Of a stretch of DNA of 17,446 nucleotides, positions 17,021 through 17,446 are shown one piece after another; positions within the stretch are counted from its first letter, which is position 1, and each line of letters starts with the position of its first letter. The DNA comes from Carex sylvatica (taxonomy: Eukaryota > Streptophyta > Magnoliopsida > Poales > Cyperaceae), in the NCBI GenBank assembly GCA_964058845.1, contig CAXKVR010000789.1, positions 1 through 17,446 of the forward strand, given 5' to 3'. A program made the translations under genes and the position numbers. The notes below the pieces were generated by a model. That model did not search any database and had not been told where the DNA came from. It saw only the letters and a list, made by a program, of their open reading frames with translations.

Positions 17021-17446
17021 ATTCTTATTTTGTCAAATAATTATGTTTATCAGTTGTAATAAATTTAATAAAACAGTGATAATATCACGTGTCAAATTAC
17101 ACTAAAGTAAGAAAAAAAAATAAAGTTGTGCATATATTGTAAATAATTAAAATATTTGTGCATAAATTTTGGTGCAACATAACTAATAGTTTAGTTCATA
17201 ATTGAAACCACAATAAATCTAAATAATTAAACGCGAGTGATCCTGTTTAATTGTTTTTTTTTCAGATCTTAAGTTAGCTCATAGAAGAAAAAATAAAACT
17301 AAAAACACATAAAAACTACCAGAATATTTCTAAATATAAAATAAAGGAACAATGTTCAAAAAATGAGTTACCTAACGTGTCAGGTGTAGGAGTGAAAATG
17401 CATAAGATGTGGATCAAATAGTGGTAAAATCATATTTCTATTCATT
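17021..17446. other. gene-free AT-rich right edge
   Basis: No frame, splice-bounded segment or structured repeat that I can support. Confidence 0.4.

Overview
The window looks like nuclear DNA of a eudicot plant. It is strongly AT-rich, has no compact operon-like gene array, and is packed with transposon families typical of flowering plants (hAT, Helitron-like, CACTA-like, Mutator-type MITE, LTR element). Three short exons with plant-type splice sites resemble conserved plant genes. I found no complete, undamaged protein-coding gene, and no rRNA, tRNA or CRISPR array. All family names come from reading the sequence and from memory of the families; no database search was run.

Layout: 1-730 holds ends of older repeats, including a probable hAT terminus near 366. 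734-1850 is a partial LTR. 1920-5663 is a degenerate hAT transposon whose transposase lies on the minus strand. Its promoter, a noncoding first exon and a repeat-filled intron are still readable. 5674-6410 has two hairpin MITE-like elements. 6653-6722 has two Helitron-like 3' ends facing each other, and a third lies at 8531-8556. 7132-7572 is a fold-back element with almost perfect 84-bp arms. 7861-7926 is an (AT)n tract. 8557-10839 is gene-free and contains a 26-bp tandem repeat and a diverged duplication with a 537-bp offset. 10840-11860 is full of 'ttgcaaccaa'-type motifs resembling CACTA subterminal repeats. 15625-17015 is a probable solo LTR, on the minus strand, related to the LTR at 734.

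The most interesting part is 12557-15115 on the minus strand. Going downstream from a TATA box and a GC-rich leader there are three exon-like pieces, each ending at good splice signals, from three apparently unrelated genes. They are an N-terminal piece resembling plant Bet1-like SNAREs, an Aux/IAA piece covering domain II to the start of domain III, and a W2-domain exon resembling eIF2B epsilon. The pieces share one orientation and are spaced as exons of one chimeric transcription unit. This is the usual look of exon capture by a transposon (Helitron, Pack-CACTA or Pack-MULE). If the first two are spliced together the Aux/IAA frame is lost, so a fused protein is not expected. A 148-bp MITE with perfect 9-bp target duplications sits directly upstream of the TATA box.
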